Below are positions 1 through 7,211 of a stretch of DNA of 43,092 bases, in pieces. The position numbers and the translations under genes are program-made. This stretch comes from RGIG3009 sp045648765. Lineage in GTDB: Bacteria; Bacillota; Clostridia; Oscillospirales; Acutalibacteraceae. The notes below the pieces were generated by a model. The model was given only the letters and a program-made list of their open reading frames with translations. It was not told the origin of the DNA and ran no database searches. Every line of letters starts with the position of its first letter. Within the stretch, counting starts at the first letter, position 1. Location of the stretch: contig JAZROQ010000004.1 in NCBI GenBank assembly GCA_045648765.1, positions 1 through 43,092 on the forward strand. Reading direction: 5' to 3'.

Positions 1-80
1 AACACCGTACTAACAGCATATAAAGCACTGCCTATAACAATAAAAAGACATTCGCTTACTAACTTTGCGTTTTTTCTCAT
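1..80 (-). CDS. YitT-like membrane protein, N-terminal fragment
   Basis: Partial gene whose 3' part lies beyond the window edge. The 26 visible codons start at the ATG at 80-78 and read into a hydrophobic helix containing I-G-S-A-L-Y-A, which resembles the first membrane segment of YitT/DUF161-type proteins. The AGAAGGTG ribosome binding site sits about 6 bases upstream, and a TTTACT-17-TATACT promoter lies at 125-153. The function of YitT proteins is poorly known. The family call rests on a short fragment, so it is tentative; that a membrane protein starts here is much surer. Confidence 0.55.
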   Translation of the reverse strand, partial: MRKNAKLVSECLFIVIGSALYAVSTV

Positions 81-124
81 ACAAGCACCTTCTTGCAGAA
101 TCACGGCCACATTTTCACAGATAC

Positions 125-153
125 AGTATAGCACAAAACAATTTATAAGTAAA
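125..153 (-). promoter_or_regulatory. Sigma-A promoter for the YitT-like gene
   Basis: On the minus strand TTTACT (153-148) and TATACT (130-125) are separated by 17 bases. Transcription would begin near 118, about 38 bases before the ATG at 80. The -35 box lies against the terminator of the upstream pfl operon. Confidence 0.6.
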
Positions 154-194
154 CAAAAAGAGCACCGTTTGCCAACCAAACGTTGCTCTTTTTT
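151..194 (-). terminator. Intrinsic terminator of the pflB-pflA-aac(3) operon
   Basis: Arms 177-190 and 158-171 pair over 14 bases with one mismatch (AAGAGCA... against its complement). A run of T on the minus strand follows at 159-155. It starts just after the stop codon at 196-198. Confidence 0.85.
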
Positions 195-195
195 A

Positions 196-954
196 TTATC
201 CCAAACAATCCACAAAAAAATAGGGGTCTTGCATCATGGTTTTGTGACCGAATTTCCACAATTCGGCAGCATCTATCAAAAACGAGGGTGCCGCGCCCAC
301 CGTTCCTTTTTTAAACGCGTGAGAGGGCAATGTTTCTTCCAATCGGCTATAATGTTGACCAATCTTTTTGCCAATAAAATCGTGACCGCGGTGCTGTTGC
401 TTCACCGACGTGCCATCGGCAAGAATAAGCGTGTGTTCCCGCGTATCCTCGCTTAAAAACATGTCACCCACCGTTTCTTCCACGGCGTGCATGGTGGTCA
501 TGGGCGCCATACCGCACCCAAGCATCAAAATCTTGCCGCCAATCAGCGGCAATTTGGTAAACGGCGAGTTTTGTCCGTTGGGGGTACGGTCGTTTTCGTG
601 ACCGTTTAGCAAGTATGCCGTTTCGGGACCAATGGCCGCACAAGAGTGGGTGGGGTGAATGCTGCGGCGCACGCCGGGCAATTTGCGAAACGTTTCGGAA
701 AGGTAGCCCACACACGACGGTGTGTTTGCTTGGTCAAACACCAACGTTTGACAAACCGGGGTGAAGGAAAGTGTGGGAAACACCACCGTTCCGGTTTCTC
801 CCACAGCGGCAAACAACGCCTCAAAAAAGCCTTGCGCGCCGTTTTCGACATCACCAAGAGCCTTGAAAGAGGAATGCACTAACACGGTATCCCCCTTGAC
901 GATACCGATATTTGCAAAATTTTGTGTCAAAGAGTTTATGGAATACGTGTGCAT
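196..954 (-). CDS. AAC(3)-family N-acetyltransferase
   Basis: 252 aa, matching the aminoglycoside 3-N-acetyltransferase family (Antibiotic_NAT fold), which moves an acetyl group from acetyl-CoA to an amine. The N-terminal G-D-T-V-L-V-H-S-S-F segment (about residues 21-30) and the H-P-T-H-S motif (100-104) are family signatures. The ATG at 954 has GAGGGAA upstream. It is the third gene of the pflB-pflA transcription unit, 15 bases after pflA. Chromosomal members such as YokD-like proteins often do not act on clinical aminoglycosides, so the true substrate is unknown and resistance should not be assumed. One speculative link is that PFL produces the acetyl-CoA this enzyme uses. Confidence 0.85.
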   Translation of the reverse strand: MHTYSINSLTQNFANIGIVKGDTVLVHSSFKALGDVENGAQGFFEALFAAVGETGTVVFPTLSFTPVCQTLVFDQANTPSCVGYLSETFRKLPGVRRSIHPTHSCAAIGPETAYLLNGHENDRTPNGQNSPFTKLPLIGGKILMLGCGMAPMTTMHAVEETVGDMFLSEDTREHTLILADGTSVKQQHRGHDFIGKKIGQHYSRLEETLPSHAFKKGTVGAAPSFLIDAAELWKFGHKTMMQDPYFFVDCLG

Positions 955-969
955 CTCGTTCCCTCTTTC

Positions 970-1668
970 TTACAACAACGCATTTAGGCGTTGCATTGTT
1001 TCTTTGGTGGGTTCGCTCTTTTCGCCAAACGGGAAAGCAAGCCCCAGGGCATCGTATTTGGTTTGGCAAATCTTGCGAAAAGGTAGCAATTCCACTGTAT
1101 CCACACAAGGGTGCTGTTTGGCAATGGCTTTCAGTTTGCCGACATTATCCTCGGTGTCGTTGACAGTGGGGATAATCACTTGCCGCAAAGTGGTGGGGAT
1201 ATTCTGTTCGTTTAGATACGCCAAAAAGTCCAGCACCGATTGCAGCGAACAACCTACATTTTCGCGGTACGCTTCTTCGTCGGTGTATTTGATGTCCAAA
1301 AGCACGCGGTCGGTTACTGCCAACAATTCTTTAACCGAGTTGTTGAAAATGCAGCCCGACGTATCCAAGCACGTGTGAATGCCGTTTTGATGGCAAAGGG
1401 CAAACACCTCTTTGGCAAACTCACTTTGCAAAAGCGGTTCCCCGCCCGAAAGTGTGATGCCGCCTTTTTCGCCAAAATATTCGCGATAGCGCACGGCTTT
1501 GCCGACCAGTTCTTCGGGGGTGTATTCCGTGCCGCCGTCAAACGCCCACGTGTCGGGGTTATGGCAACATTTGCACCGCAACGGACAGCCTTGCAAAAAC
1601 GCAACAAACCGTACACCGGGGCCATCGACAGTGCCCATGCTTTGAATGGAATGAATGCGCCCTGTCAT
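970..1668 (-). CDS. pflA: Pyruvate formate-lyase activating enzyme
   Basis: 232-aa radical SAM protein. The cluster-binding motif C28-x3-C32-x2-C35 and the N-terminal S-M-G-T-V-D-G-P-G-V-R signature identify PFL activase. It uses a [4Fe-4S] cluster and SAM to place the glycyl radical on PflB. A second glycine-rich block, L-S-G-G-E-P-L-L, follows near residue 95. Its ATG overlaps the pflB stop by 4 bases (ATGA), so the two are translationally coupled. Length is normal for the family (about 230-250). Confidence 0.97.
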   Translation of the reverse strand: MTGRIHSIQSMGTVDGPGVRFVAFLQGCPLRCKCCHNPDTWAFDGGTEYTPEELVGKAVRYREYFGEKGGITLSGGEPLLQSEFAKEVFALCHQNGIHTCLDTSGCIFNNSVKELLAVTDRVLLDIKYTDEEAYRENVGCSLQSVLDFLAYLNEQNIPTTLRQVIIPTVNDTEDNVGKLKAIAKQHPCVDTVELLPFRKICQTKYDALGLAFPFGEKSEPTKETMQRLNALL

Positions 1669-3893
1669 ATTGTTTCGTGGAACGTGCGGCTGATGACCTC
1701 ACGTTGTTGTTCGCGAGAAAGTTTGTTAAAGTTCACCGCATAACCCGAAACACGAATGGTCAAGTTGGGATAGTCTTCGGGGTTTTCGTAGGCCTTCATC
1801 AGTGTTTCACGGTTGAGAACGTTAACGTTGATATGATGCGCTTTTTTAGCAAAATAACCATCGAGCACGTTTACCAAGTTGTCCACACGTTGTTCCTCGG
1901 TTTTGCCCAAAGCTTCGGGTGTGATGGAGAAGGTGTTGGAAATACCGTCGCGGCAATCGTCGTACGACAGTTTGGCCACCGAGTTGAGCGATGCCAAAGC
2001 ACCGTTTTCTTCACGGTTGTGCATGGGGTTGGCACCGGGTGCAAACGGTGCGGCGGCTTTTCTGCCGTCGGGGGTAGACCCGGTGTTTTTGCCGTACATG
2101 ACGTTGGAGGTGATGGTGGGCACCGAAAGCGTGTGGACCGCGTTACGGTAAGTTTTGGTTTTGCGCAGTTCGGCGATAAACAGTTGTGTCATTTCTTTTG
2201 CCAACAAGTCCACACAGTCGTCGTCACCGAATTTTGGGAAATCACCCACGGTTTTGAAATCGACAATGTAGCCGTTACCGTCTTTAACAGGTGTAACCTG
2301 TGCAAACTTGACGGCACTGAGCGAATCCGCCACCACCGAAAGTCCCGCCACACCAAATGCCATTAACCGTTCCACTTCGGTGTCGTGCAACGCCATTTGG
2401 ATTTTTTCGTACGCGTATTTATCGTGCATATAGTGGATGATGTTCATGGTGTTAACATATAAATGCGCCATCCACGCGATATATATTTTATACCGTTCCA
2501 TCACGGCATCGAACGTCAACGTTTTGCCATCCAACACCGGCATTTGCGGGCCGATATGAATTTCACTGGTGGTATCGTAACCACCGTTGATCGCAATGAG
2601 CAACAATTTGGCAAGGTTACACCGTGCACCAAAGAATTGCATTTGTTTGCCGATGGTCATGGCAGACACACAGCAGGCAATGGCATAGTCGTCACCGTGA
2701 AGCGGACGCATGATATCGTCGTTTTCGTATTGGATAGAATCGGTGTCGGCCGAAACTTTGGCGCAGAATTTTTTGAAGCTTTGCGGCAAGTTTTGCGACC
2801 ACAATACCGTTAAGTTGGGTTCCGGTGAGGGACCCAACGTATACAACGTGTTCAAAATGCGGAAGCTGCTTTTGGACACCAAGGTTCTGCCATCTTCACC
2901 CATGCCGCCAACCGCTTCGGTAATCCACATAGGGTCACCGCCGAACAACTCGTTATATTCGGGGGTGCGCAAATGACGGGCAAGACGCAGTTTGATAACA
3001 AAATCGTCAATCAATTCTTGCGCCTCTTGCTCGGTGAGCGTTCCGTTTTGAATATCACGCTCGATATAAATGTCAAAGAATGTTGCCACGCGACCAAGCG
3101 ACATAGCGGCGCCGTTTTGCTCTTTGATAGCAGCAAGATACGCAAAATACGTCCACTGAATGGCCTCTTTGGCGTTGGCGGCGGGGCCGCTGATATCAAA
3201 GCCGTACATCGATGCCATTTCTTTTAAATACCCCAAAAAGAGGATTTGGCGGAACAGTTCTTCGCTGATACGCGTGTTTTCCGTTGTGAAATCTTTTGTT
3301 TCCAACGCCGCTTTGTCTTTTTTCTTTTCGGCAATCAATCTGTCCACGCCATACAACGCTACTCGGCGATAGTCGCCGATGATTCTGCCGCGGCCATAAG
3401 CATCCGGCAAACCGGTGATAACGTGACAACGGCGTGCCAAGCGCATTTCGTCGGTATAGGCGCGGAAAACGCCGTCGTTATGGGTGGTACGATAGTGGAA
3501 TTCTTCTTCAATTTTTTCGCCCAAAGTATAACCGTATGCCGCGCACGCTTGACGCGCCATGCGCAACCCGCCAAACGGATTAACGCCTCTTCTGAGCGGC
3601 GCATCGGTTTGCAAACCGACAATCAGTTCGTTTTCTTTATCCACGTAGCCGGGTGCATAGTTGGTGAGCGAGGTTACAGTTTCGGCATCCACATCCAGCA
3701 CGCCGCCGTGTTTGCGTTCTTCTTTGAACAGGGCTTGTACTTTTTCCATCATCGCTTTTGTGCGATCGGTAGCCGACGACAAAAACGTGCTGTCCCCCGT
3801 GTATTCTGTATAGTTTTTTTGGATGAAGTCGCGAACGTTGATTTCGTCCTGCCAACTTCCCCCCACAAATCCGTTCCAATTTTTGTGTTCCAT
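1665..3893 (-). CDS. pflB: Formate C-acetyltransferase (pyruvate formate-lyase)
   Basis: 742 aa from the ATG at 3893, close to the roughly 750-760 aa of known PflB. It converts pyruvate and CoA to acetyl-CoA and formate by glycyl-radical chemistry. The catalytic Cys pair sits at about 407-408 in A-I-A-C-C-V-S, and the radical glycine at about 717 in R-V-S-G-Y-A near the C-terminus. Of two in-frame ATGs, 3893 was chosen because AAGGAG (3906-3901) lies 7 bases before it but only 1 base before the ATG at 3899. The gene is oxygen-sensitive in function, so it points to anaerobic life. It is preceded by a riboswitch-terminator leader and a consensus promoter, and is followed by its activase. Confidence 0.97.
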   Translation of the reverse strand: MEHKNWNGFVGGSWQDEINVRDFIQKNYTEYTGDSTFLSSATDRTKAMMEKVQALFKEERKHGGVLDVDAETVTSLTNYAPGYVDKENELIVGLQTDAPLRRGVNPFGGLRMARQACAAYGYTLGEKIEEEFHYRTTHNDGVFRAYTDEMRLARRCHVITGLPDAYGRGRIIGDYRRVALYGVDRLIAEKKKDKAALETKDFTTENTRISEELFRQILFLGYLKEMASMYGFDISGPAANAKEAIQWTYFAYLAAIKEQNGAAMSLGRVATFFDIYIERDIQNGTLTEQEAQELIDDFVIKLRLARHLRTPEYNELFGGDPMWITEAVGGMGEDGRTLVSKSSFRILNTLYTLGPSPEPNLTVLWSQNLPQSFKKFCAKVSADTDSIQYENDDIMRPLHGDDYAIACCVSAMTIGKQMQFFGARCNLAKLLLIAINGGYDTTSEIHIGPQMPVLDGKTLTFDAVMERYKIYIAWMAHLYVNTMNIIHYMHDKYAYEKIQMALHDTEVERLMAFGVAGLSVVADSLSAVKFAQVTPVKDGNGYIVDFKTVGDFPKFGDDDCVDLLAKEMTQLFIAELRKTKTYRNAVHTLSVPTITSNVMYGKNTGSTPDGRKAAAPFAPGANPMHNREENGALASLNSVAKLSYDDCRDGISNTFSITPEALGKTEEQRVDNLVNVLDGYFAKKAHHINVNVLNRETLMKAYENPEDYPNLTIRVSGYAVNFNKLSREQQREVISRTFHETI

Positions 3894-3913
3894 TTTCATT
3901 CTCCTTATCGACA

Positions 3914-3958
3914 ACAAAAAAGGGCGATTCAGTTTTGTTTTGCAAAGCTGAATTGCCC
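3914..3958 (-). terminator. Attenuator terminator in the pflB leader
   Basis: In the transcript GGGCAATTCAG (3958-3948) pairs with CTGAATCGCCC (3932-3922), with one G-U pair and a 15-base loop. TTTTTT follows at 3921-3916, before the ribosome binding site at 3906. The 5' arm shares GGGC with the 3' end of the ZTP aptamer, so aptamer folding and terminator folding exclude each other: an ON switch. Confidence 0.88.
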
Positions 3959-4025
3959 AGACGGTCGGCTGTTTAAACTTTGCATTCCCCCGCGGTATCC
4001 CGCGTTATCCGTCAGTCGTGCAAAG
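3955..4025 (-). ncRNA. ZTP (pfl-motif) riboswitch aptamer
   Basis: The transcript carries every landmark of the ZTP aptamer in order. P1 is CUUUGC (4025-4020) with GCAAAG; the conserved ACUGACGG follows; P2 is CGCGG-GAUA-CCGCG; then GGGGA; then the distal GCCGACCGUCUGGGC ending at 3955. The pseudoknot pairs ACGG with CCGU. The class senses ZTP/ZMP, which build up when 10-formyl-tetrahydrofolate is short, and usually turns on one-carbon and purine genes. Here the target is pflB, which makes formate for that pool. The identification is from pattern memory and was not scored with a covariance model. Confidence 0.92.
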
Positions 4026-4054
4026 AATATTTTTGTAATATTTCTTACAAGCAC

Positions 4055-4083
4055 AGTATAGTCTTTTTTGCCGTATATGTCAA
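4055..4083 (-). promoter_or_regulatory. Consensus sigma-A promoter for pflB
   Basis: TTGACA (4083-4078) and TATACT (4060-4055) on the minus strand are 17 bases apart. Transcription would start near 4048, giving a leader of about 155 bases that contains the riboswitch and attenuator. Confidence 0.9.
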
Positions 4084-4133
4084 GCAAAACCGTGGCAGAA
4101 AATATTGGGCTTTAAAAATTTTTTAAAAAACAG

Positions 4134-4162
4134 TAGACAAACAAAGCACGTTATGCTATGAT
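4134..4162 (+). promoter_or_regulatory. Sigma-A promoter for the CNNM transporter leader
   Basis: TAGACA (4134-4139) and TATGAT (4157-4162) are 17 bases apart, with an extended -10 TGC before TATGAT. The start would be near 4169, leaving a leader of about 174 bases with a small ORF and a terminator. It diverges from the pflB promoter. Confidence 0.8.
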
Positions 4163-4203
4163 GATGGCACATTAGTAGATTTAAAAAAGGAGTTCACTGT
4201 CTT

Positions 4204-4260
4204 ATGGACGACGGCGATAGTCCCGAAGATAATACCCCGCCTTTATATTGTTTTTGTTAG
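4204..4260 (+). CDS. 18-aa acidic/proline leader peptide (putative sensor)
   Basis: The ORF reads MDDGDSPEDNTPPLYCFC and stops at TAG 4258-4260. AAAGGAG (4186-4192) lies 11 bases before the ATG. Five of the first nine residues are Asp or Glu, with prolines at 7, 12 and 13. Such N-terminal acidic/proline nascent chains are known to destabilise translating ribosomes when Mg2+ is low; the MgtL leader of Salmonella and E. coli is the established example. The stop codon touches the first base of a terminator hairpin, so a ribosome reaching the end would cover its 5' arm. The downstream gene encodes a CNNM/CorC-type Mg2+ transporter. Translation and function are inferred. The tail Y-C-F-C leaves cysteine-dependent attenuation as a weaker alternative. 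Confidence 0.7.
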   Translation: MDDGDSPEDNTPPLYCFC

Positions 4261-4303
4261 GGTGAAGCATAAACCACTTGGTTTAGGCTTTGCCCTTTTG
4301 TGC
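4260..4303 (+). terminator. Attenuator hairpin between leader ORF and CNNM gene
   Basis: GGGTGAAGCATAAACC (4260-4275) pairs with GGTTTAGGCTTTGCCC (4280-4295) around the loop ACTT. There are two G-U pairs and one A-G mismatch. TTTTGTG follows, a short and imperfect T tract, so termination may be partial. The 5' arm begins at the last base of the leader stop codon. Confidence 0.75.
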
Positions 4304-4342
4304 TTGTCAAAATAATTTTTTGGAGGATTATATTAAACCATC

Positions 4343-5668
4343 ATGGACAACATCTTTTTAACCTTAGGGTTACAAATCGTTCTTATTGCGCTTAACGCCA
4401 TTTTTGCTTGCGCGGAGATTGCCGTTATCTCGATGAACGATGCCAAACTTGCCAAACTTGCCGCCGAAGGCGACAAACGCGCCGTGCGCTTGGCAAAACT
4501 GACCAACCAACCGGCTCGCTTTTTAGCGACCATTCAGGTTGCCATCACGCTTTCCGGCTTTTTGGGAAGTGCTTTTGCCGCAGAAAACTTTTCCGAACCG
4601 TTGGTGGCTTGGTTGCTCAAAATCGGCACTCCGCTTTCGGAAGATGTGCTCAACTCCATTTCCCTTGTTGTCATTACCGTGATTCTTTCGTATTTTACAT
4701 TAGTGCTTGGTGAATTGGTTCCCAAACAAGTCGCCATGCGCAAGGCGGAGTCGTTGGCACTGGGTATGTCCGGTCTTATCAGCGGTATTTCCAAAATCTT
4801 TTCTCCGCTCGTTGGGTTACTCACCCTTTCTACCAACGGTGTATTGCGCTTGTTGGGCATTGACCCGAACGCCGAAGACGAAGACGTGGGCGAAGAAGAA
4901 ATTCGTATGATGGTGGATGTCGGCAACGAAAAAGGGACCATTGACAACGAAGAACGTGAATTTATTCAAAACGTTTTTGAGTTTGATAACTTGTCAGTGG
5001 AAGATATCATCACCCACCGCACAGACGTTACCGTGCTGTACCAAGAAGATTCGCTTGAAACATGGGATGAAATCATCACCGAAACAGGATATACCTATTA
5101 CCCTGTTTGTGATGAAACCCCCGACAAAATCGTGGGCGTTTTACATTCCAAAATCTATTTCCGTATGAAAGAAAAAACCAAAGAATCCGTTGTGGAGCAA
5201 GCCGTTTTGCCCGCTTATTTTGTTCCCGAAACGCTCAAAGCGGATATTTTGTTCAAAAACATGAAAAAAGACCGTGTGCAATTTGCCGTGGTGTTAGATG
5301 AATACGGCGGCATGAGCGGTATTGTCACCATCAAGAATTTGGTGGAAGAGTTGGTCGGTGACTTGGAAGATGACACCGACGAAACAGAGGAAGAACTCAC
5401 TTTAAAACAACTCAGTGAAGACACCTGGGAAGCCGACGGCGGCGTGTTGTTGGAAGATTTGTCAGAAGCGTTGGGAATGCCGATAGAAGCCGAAGATTGC
5501 GACACATTGAACGGTATTATCTTTTACACCCTTGGTTATCTTCCCAAAGAAGAAACCGAAGTGGAAGTGGCGGGTTTACAAATTGTGGTCAAAGACGTGC
5601 AAAACCATCAAGTAAAAACCGCCATCATCAAAGTGCTGCCTCCTCCTATTGAAGAGGAAGAAAAATAA
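4343..5668 (+). CDS. CNNM/CorC-family transporter (hemolysin family, likely Mg2+ efflux)
   Basis: 441-aa membrane protein. An N-terminal DUF21/CNNM domain (about residues 1-190) has several hydrophobic helices and the N-A-I-F-A-C-A-E-I-A start typical of the family. A pair of CBS domains follows (about 210-335, including V-L-D-E-Y-G-G-M-S-G), then a CorC_HlyC domain (about 350-435). Bacterial relatives such as MpfA of Staphylococcus and CorC are linked to Mg2+ export and tolerance; the direction here is inferred from family. The only usable ATG is 4343, because an in-frame TAA lies at 4334. That puts GGAGG (4322-4326) 16 bases away, unusually far. Expression is probably set by the upstream leader ORF and hairpin. 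Confidence 0.93.
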   Translation: MDNIFLTLGLQIVLIALNAIFACAEIAVISMNDAKLAKLAAEGDKRAVRLAKLTNQPARFLATIQVAITLSGFLGSAFAAENFSEPLVAWLLKIGTPLSEDVLNSISLVVITVILSYFTLVLGELVPKQVAMRKAESLALGMSGLISGISKIFSPLVGLLTLSTNGVLRLLGIDPNAEDEDVGEEEIRMMVDVGNEKGTIDNEEREFIQNVFEFDNLSVEDIITHRTDVTVLYQEDSLETWDEIITETGYTYYPVCDETPDKIVGVLHSKIYFRMKEKTKESVVEQAVLPAYFVPETLKADILFKNMKKDRVQFAVVLDEYGGMSGIVTIKNLVEELVGDLEDDTDETEEELTLKQLSEDTWEADGGVLLEDLSEALGMPIEAEDCDTLNGIIFYTLGYLPKEETEVEVAGLQIVVKDVQNHQVKTAIIKVLPPPIEEEEK

Positions 5669-5670
5669 AG

Positions 5671-5715
5671 TAAAAAAGGCGCTACCCGCTTTGGCGGGTA
5701 GCGCCTTTTTTTATT
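5671..5715. terminator. Bidirectional terminator between convergent genes
   Basis: GGCGCTACCCGC pairs perfectly with GCGGGTAGCGCC around TTTG. An A run lies on the left and a T run on the right. It serves the CNNM gene on the plus strand and the serine hydrolase gene on the minus strand, whose stop lies at its edge. Confidence 0.92.
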
Positions 5716-7198
5716 GTGCATATCCTTCCATATAGCCGTTATATTCTCTTAGGAAATATTCGCCAAAACTTCGCGCCCAAACACACACTGTGTTTTCGTC
5801 TGCAAAAGAAACCTCCATAAATGCTCGACCAAAATATTTATCAATAATCTGAGCATCTATAAGCAGTTTTTTCTCTTCTGCCCACGCGGCAGATGTCGCG
5901 CAATGGTAGTAATTACCGGGGGCTTCTACACCACCGATTTCATCGGAGTATCCTTCTTGCGGGAACGGTCCAAACACGTTTTTTTGAAGTCCAAACGGCA
6001 ACACTTTGTCGCCTTGCGCATTCGTGTATTCGAGCACCCCTTCGTCGCCGTTAAAAGACAGTTTAAAGGTGGTAATTCCCATACGGTTATTACCCATCAC
6101 AAACGTTTTGCCATTGATTTTTTCGGCAAAAGAAGATGTCTTTTCTCCACCGCAAACGTGCAAGACAAGCGATTCGGCATATTCTTTCAGTTCTTGTTCA
6201 GCTTCCAAGTTTTCAGGCAATGCTCCCTCTTCGGCAAATCCCAAAATCAAATTCATAAACCCATCGATGATTTGTGATTTTGCCGAAGCATTTCCTTGGG
6301 TGTCGGCATTAAACACCATAATCATATCTTGTTTGGGGAAACACAAAGCAAACTGCGAACCCAAACCGTTAAAAAACCATCCGTCGTACGGTAATTTCCA
6401 AAACTGATAACCGTAACCAAAATTAGAAATACTGCCTGTCGTAATCGGTTTGTCGTTAGAAACTAATTTGGAAGTAGCGGTGCGAACATACTCTTCACTT
6501 AAAATTTGCTCGCCATTCCATTTGCCATAATTCATGGTGAACATGGCGGTTTTAAGCAAATCGCGCGCTGTACACAACAGTGCGGAATCCCCCCACGCGT
6601 GACCGCCGGGGCAAAGCAAGAAGTGAGCTTTGTCCGAAACACCGATTTTGTCAAACAAGCGTGCGCGCAAAAAGTTTTCCAACGATTCACCCGAAATATG
6701 TTCCACCAACGCACCCAGCACAAACGAACCGCAACTGTCATACTCAAAAACCGTTCCCGGGATATGCGCCAACCCACTGGCTTGGGAAAAATAGTGTTTT
6801 AAACGGTCGCCGTTATGGTGTGCAAACCACCAGTCGTGCTCTTGCGGAAAACCGGTTTGCATGGTCAGCATGTGACGGACGGTTTGCATTTTGACGCGTT
6901 CGTGAGCACCCGCAGTGATTTCGGCGGGGAACAAATCCACAATTTTGTCGTCTAAGCACAGTTTGCCCTCTTGCTCCAAAAAACCAATGGCAAGCGACAC
7001 AAAACTTTTGGTTACAGAATACATACGATGCGGAAAATCTTTGTGAAACGGCGCCCAGTATTTTTCAAAAAACACTTTGCCGTGCCGCATCATAATCACC
7101 GCATGGCCGGACAGCCCCGCTTGTTCCAACGATTGTAAGTACCGTGTGATATTTTTAGAAGAAACACCAACTTGTTCGGGTTTTACAAAATCCAACAT
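5711..7198 (-). CDS. Beta-lactamase-family serine hydrolase (esterase-like)
   Basis: 495 aa. The N-terminal two thirds is a class C beta-lactamase/EstB-type domain with the nucleophile motif S61-V-T-K64 and the second motif Y153-D-S. The third motif seems to be G-L-G-S in place of K/H-x-G. The C-terminal third (about 340-495) is an extra beta-rich region of unknown role. No signal peptide is visible, so it is probably cytoplasmic. It begins 13 bases after uxaC with GAGGGA before its ATG, so it is the last gene of the galacturonate operon. That context suggests removal of ester groups from pectin-derived galacturonides, but this is inference; family members include esterases, D-aminopeptidases and proteins of no known substrate. 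Confidence 0.85.
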   Translation of the reverse strand: MLDFVKPEQVGVSSKNITRYLQSLEQAGLSGHAVIMMRHGKVFFEKYWAPFHKDFPHRMYSVTKSFVSLAIGFLEQEGKLCLDDKIVDLFPAEITAGAHERVKMQTVRHMLTMQTGFPQEHDWWFAHHNGDRLKHYFSQASGLAHIPGTVFEYDSCGSFVLGALVEHISGESLENFLRARLFDKIGVSDKAHFLLCPGGHAWGDSALLCTARDLLKTAMFTMNYGKWNGEQILSEEYVRTATSKLVSNDKPITTGSISNFGYGYQFWKLPYDGWFFNGLGSQFALCFPKQDMIMVFNADTQGNASAKSQIIDGFMNLILGFAEEGALPENLEAEQELKEYAESLVLHVCGGEKTSSFAEKINGKTFVMGNNRMGITTFKLSFNGDEGVLEYTNAQGDKVLPFGLQKNVFGPFPQEGYSDEIGGVEAPGNYYHCATSAAWAEEKKLLIDAQIIDKYFGRAFMEVSFADENTVCVWARSFGEYFLREYNGYMEGYAQ

Positions 7199-7211
7199 AA
7201 TCTATCCCTCG

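Noticed and set aside
3246..4061. 271-aa plus-strand ORF antisense to pflB
   Set aside because: It is a shadow of the pflB codon pattern and of the riboswitch leader; no ribosome binding site or recognisable domain.
4169..4342. M-box (ykoK) Mg2+ riboswitch or yybP-ykoY element before the CNNM gene
   Set aside because: The leader is about 174 bases and lacks the conserved M-box helices and loops; a ribosome binding site, short ORF and terminator account for most of it.
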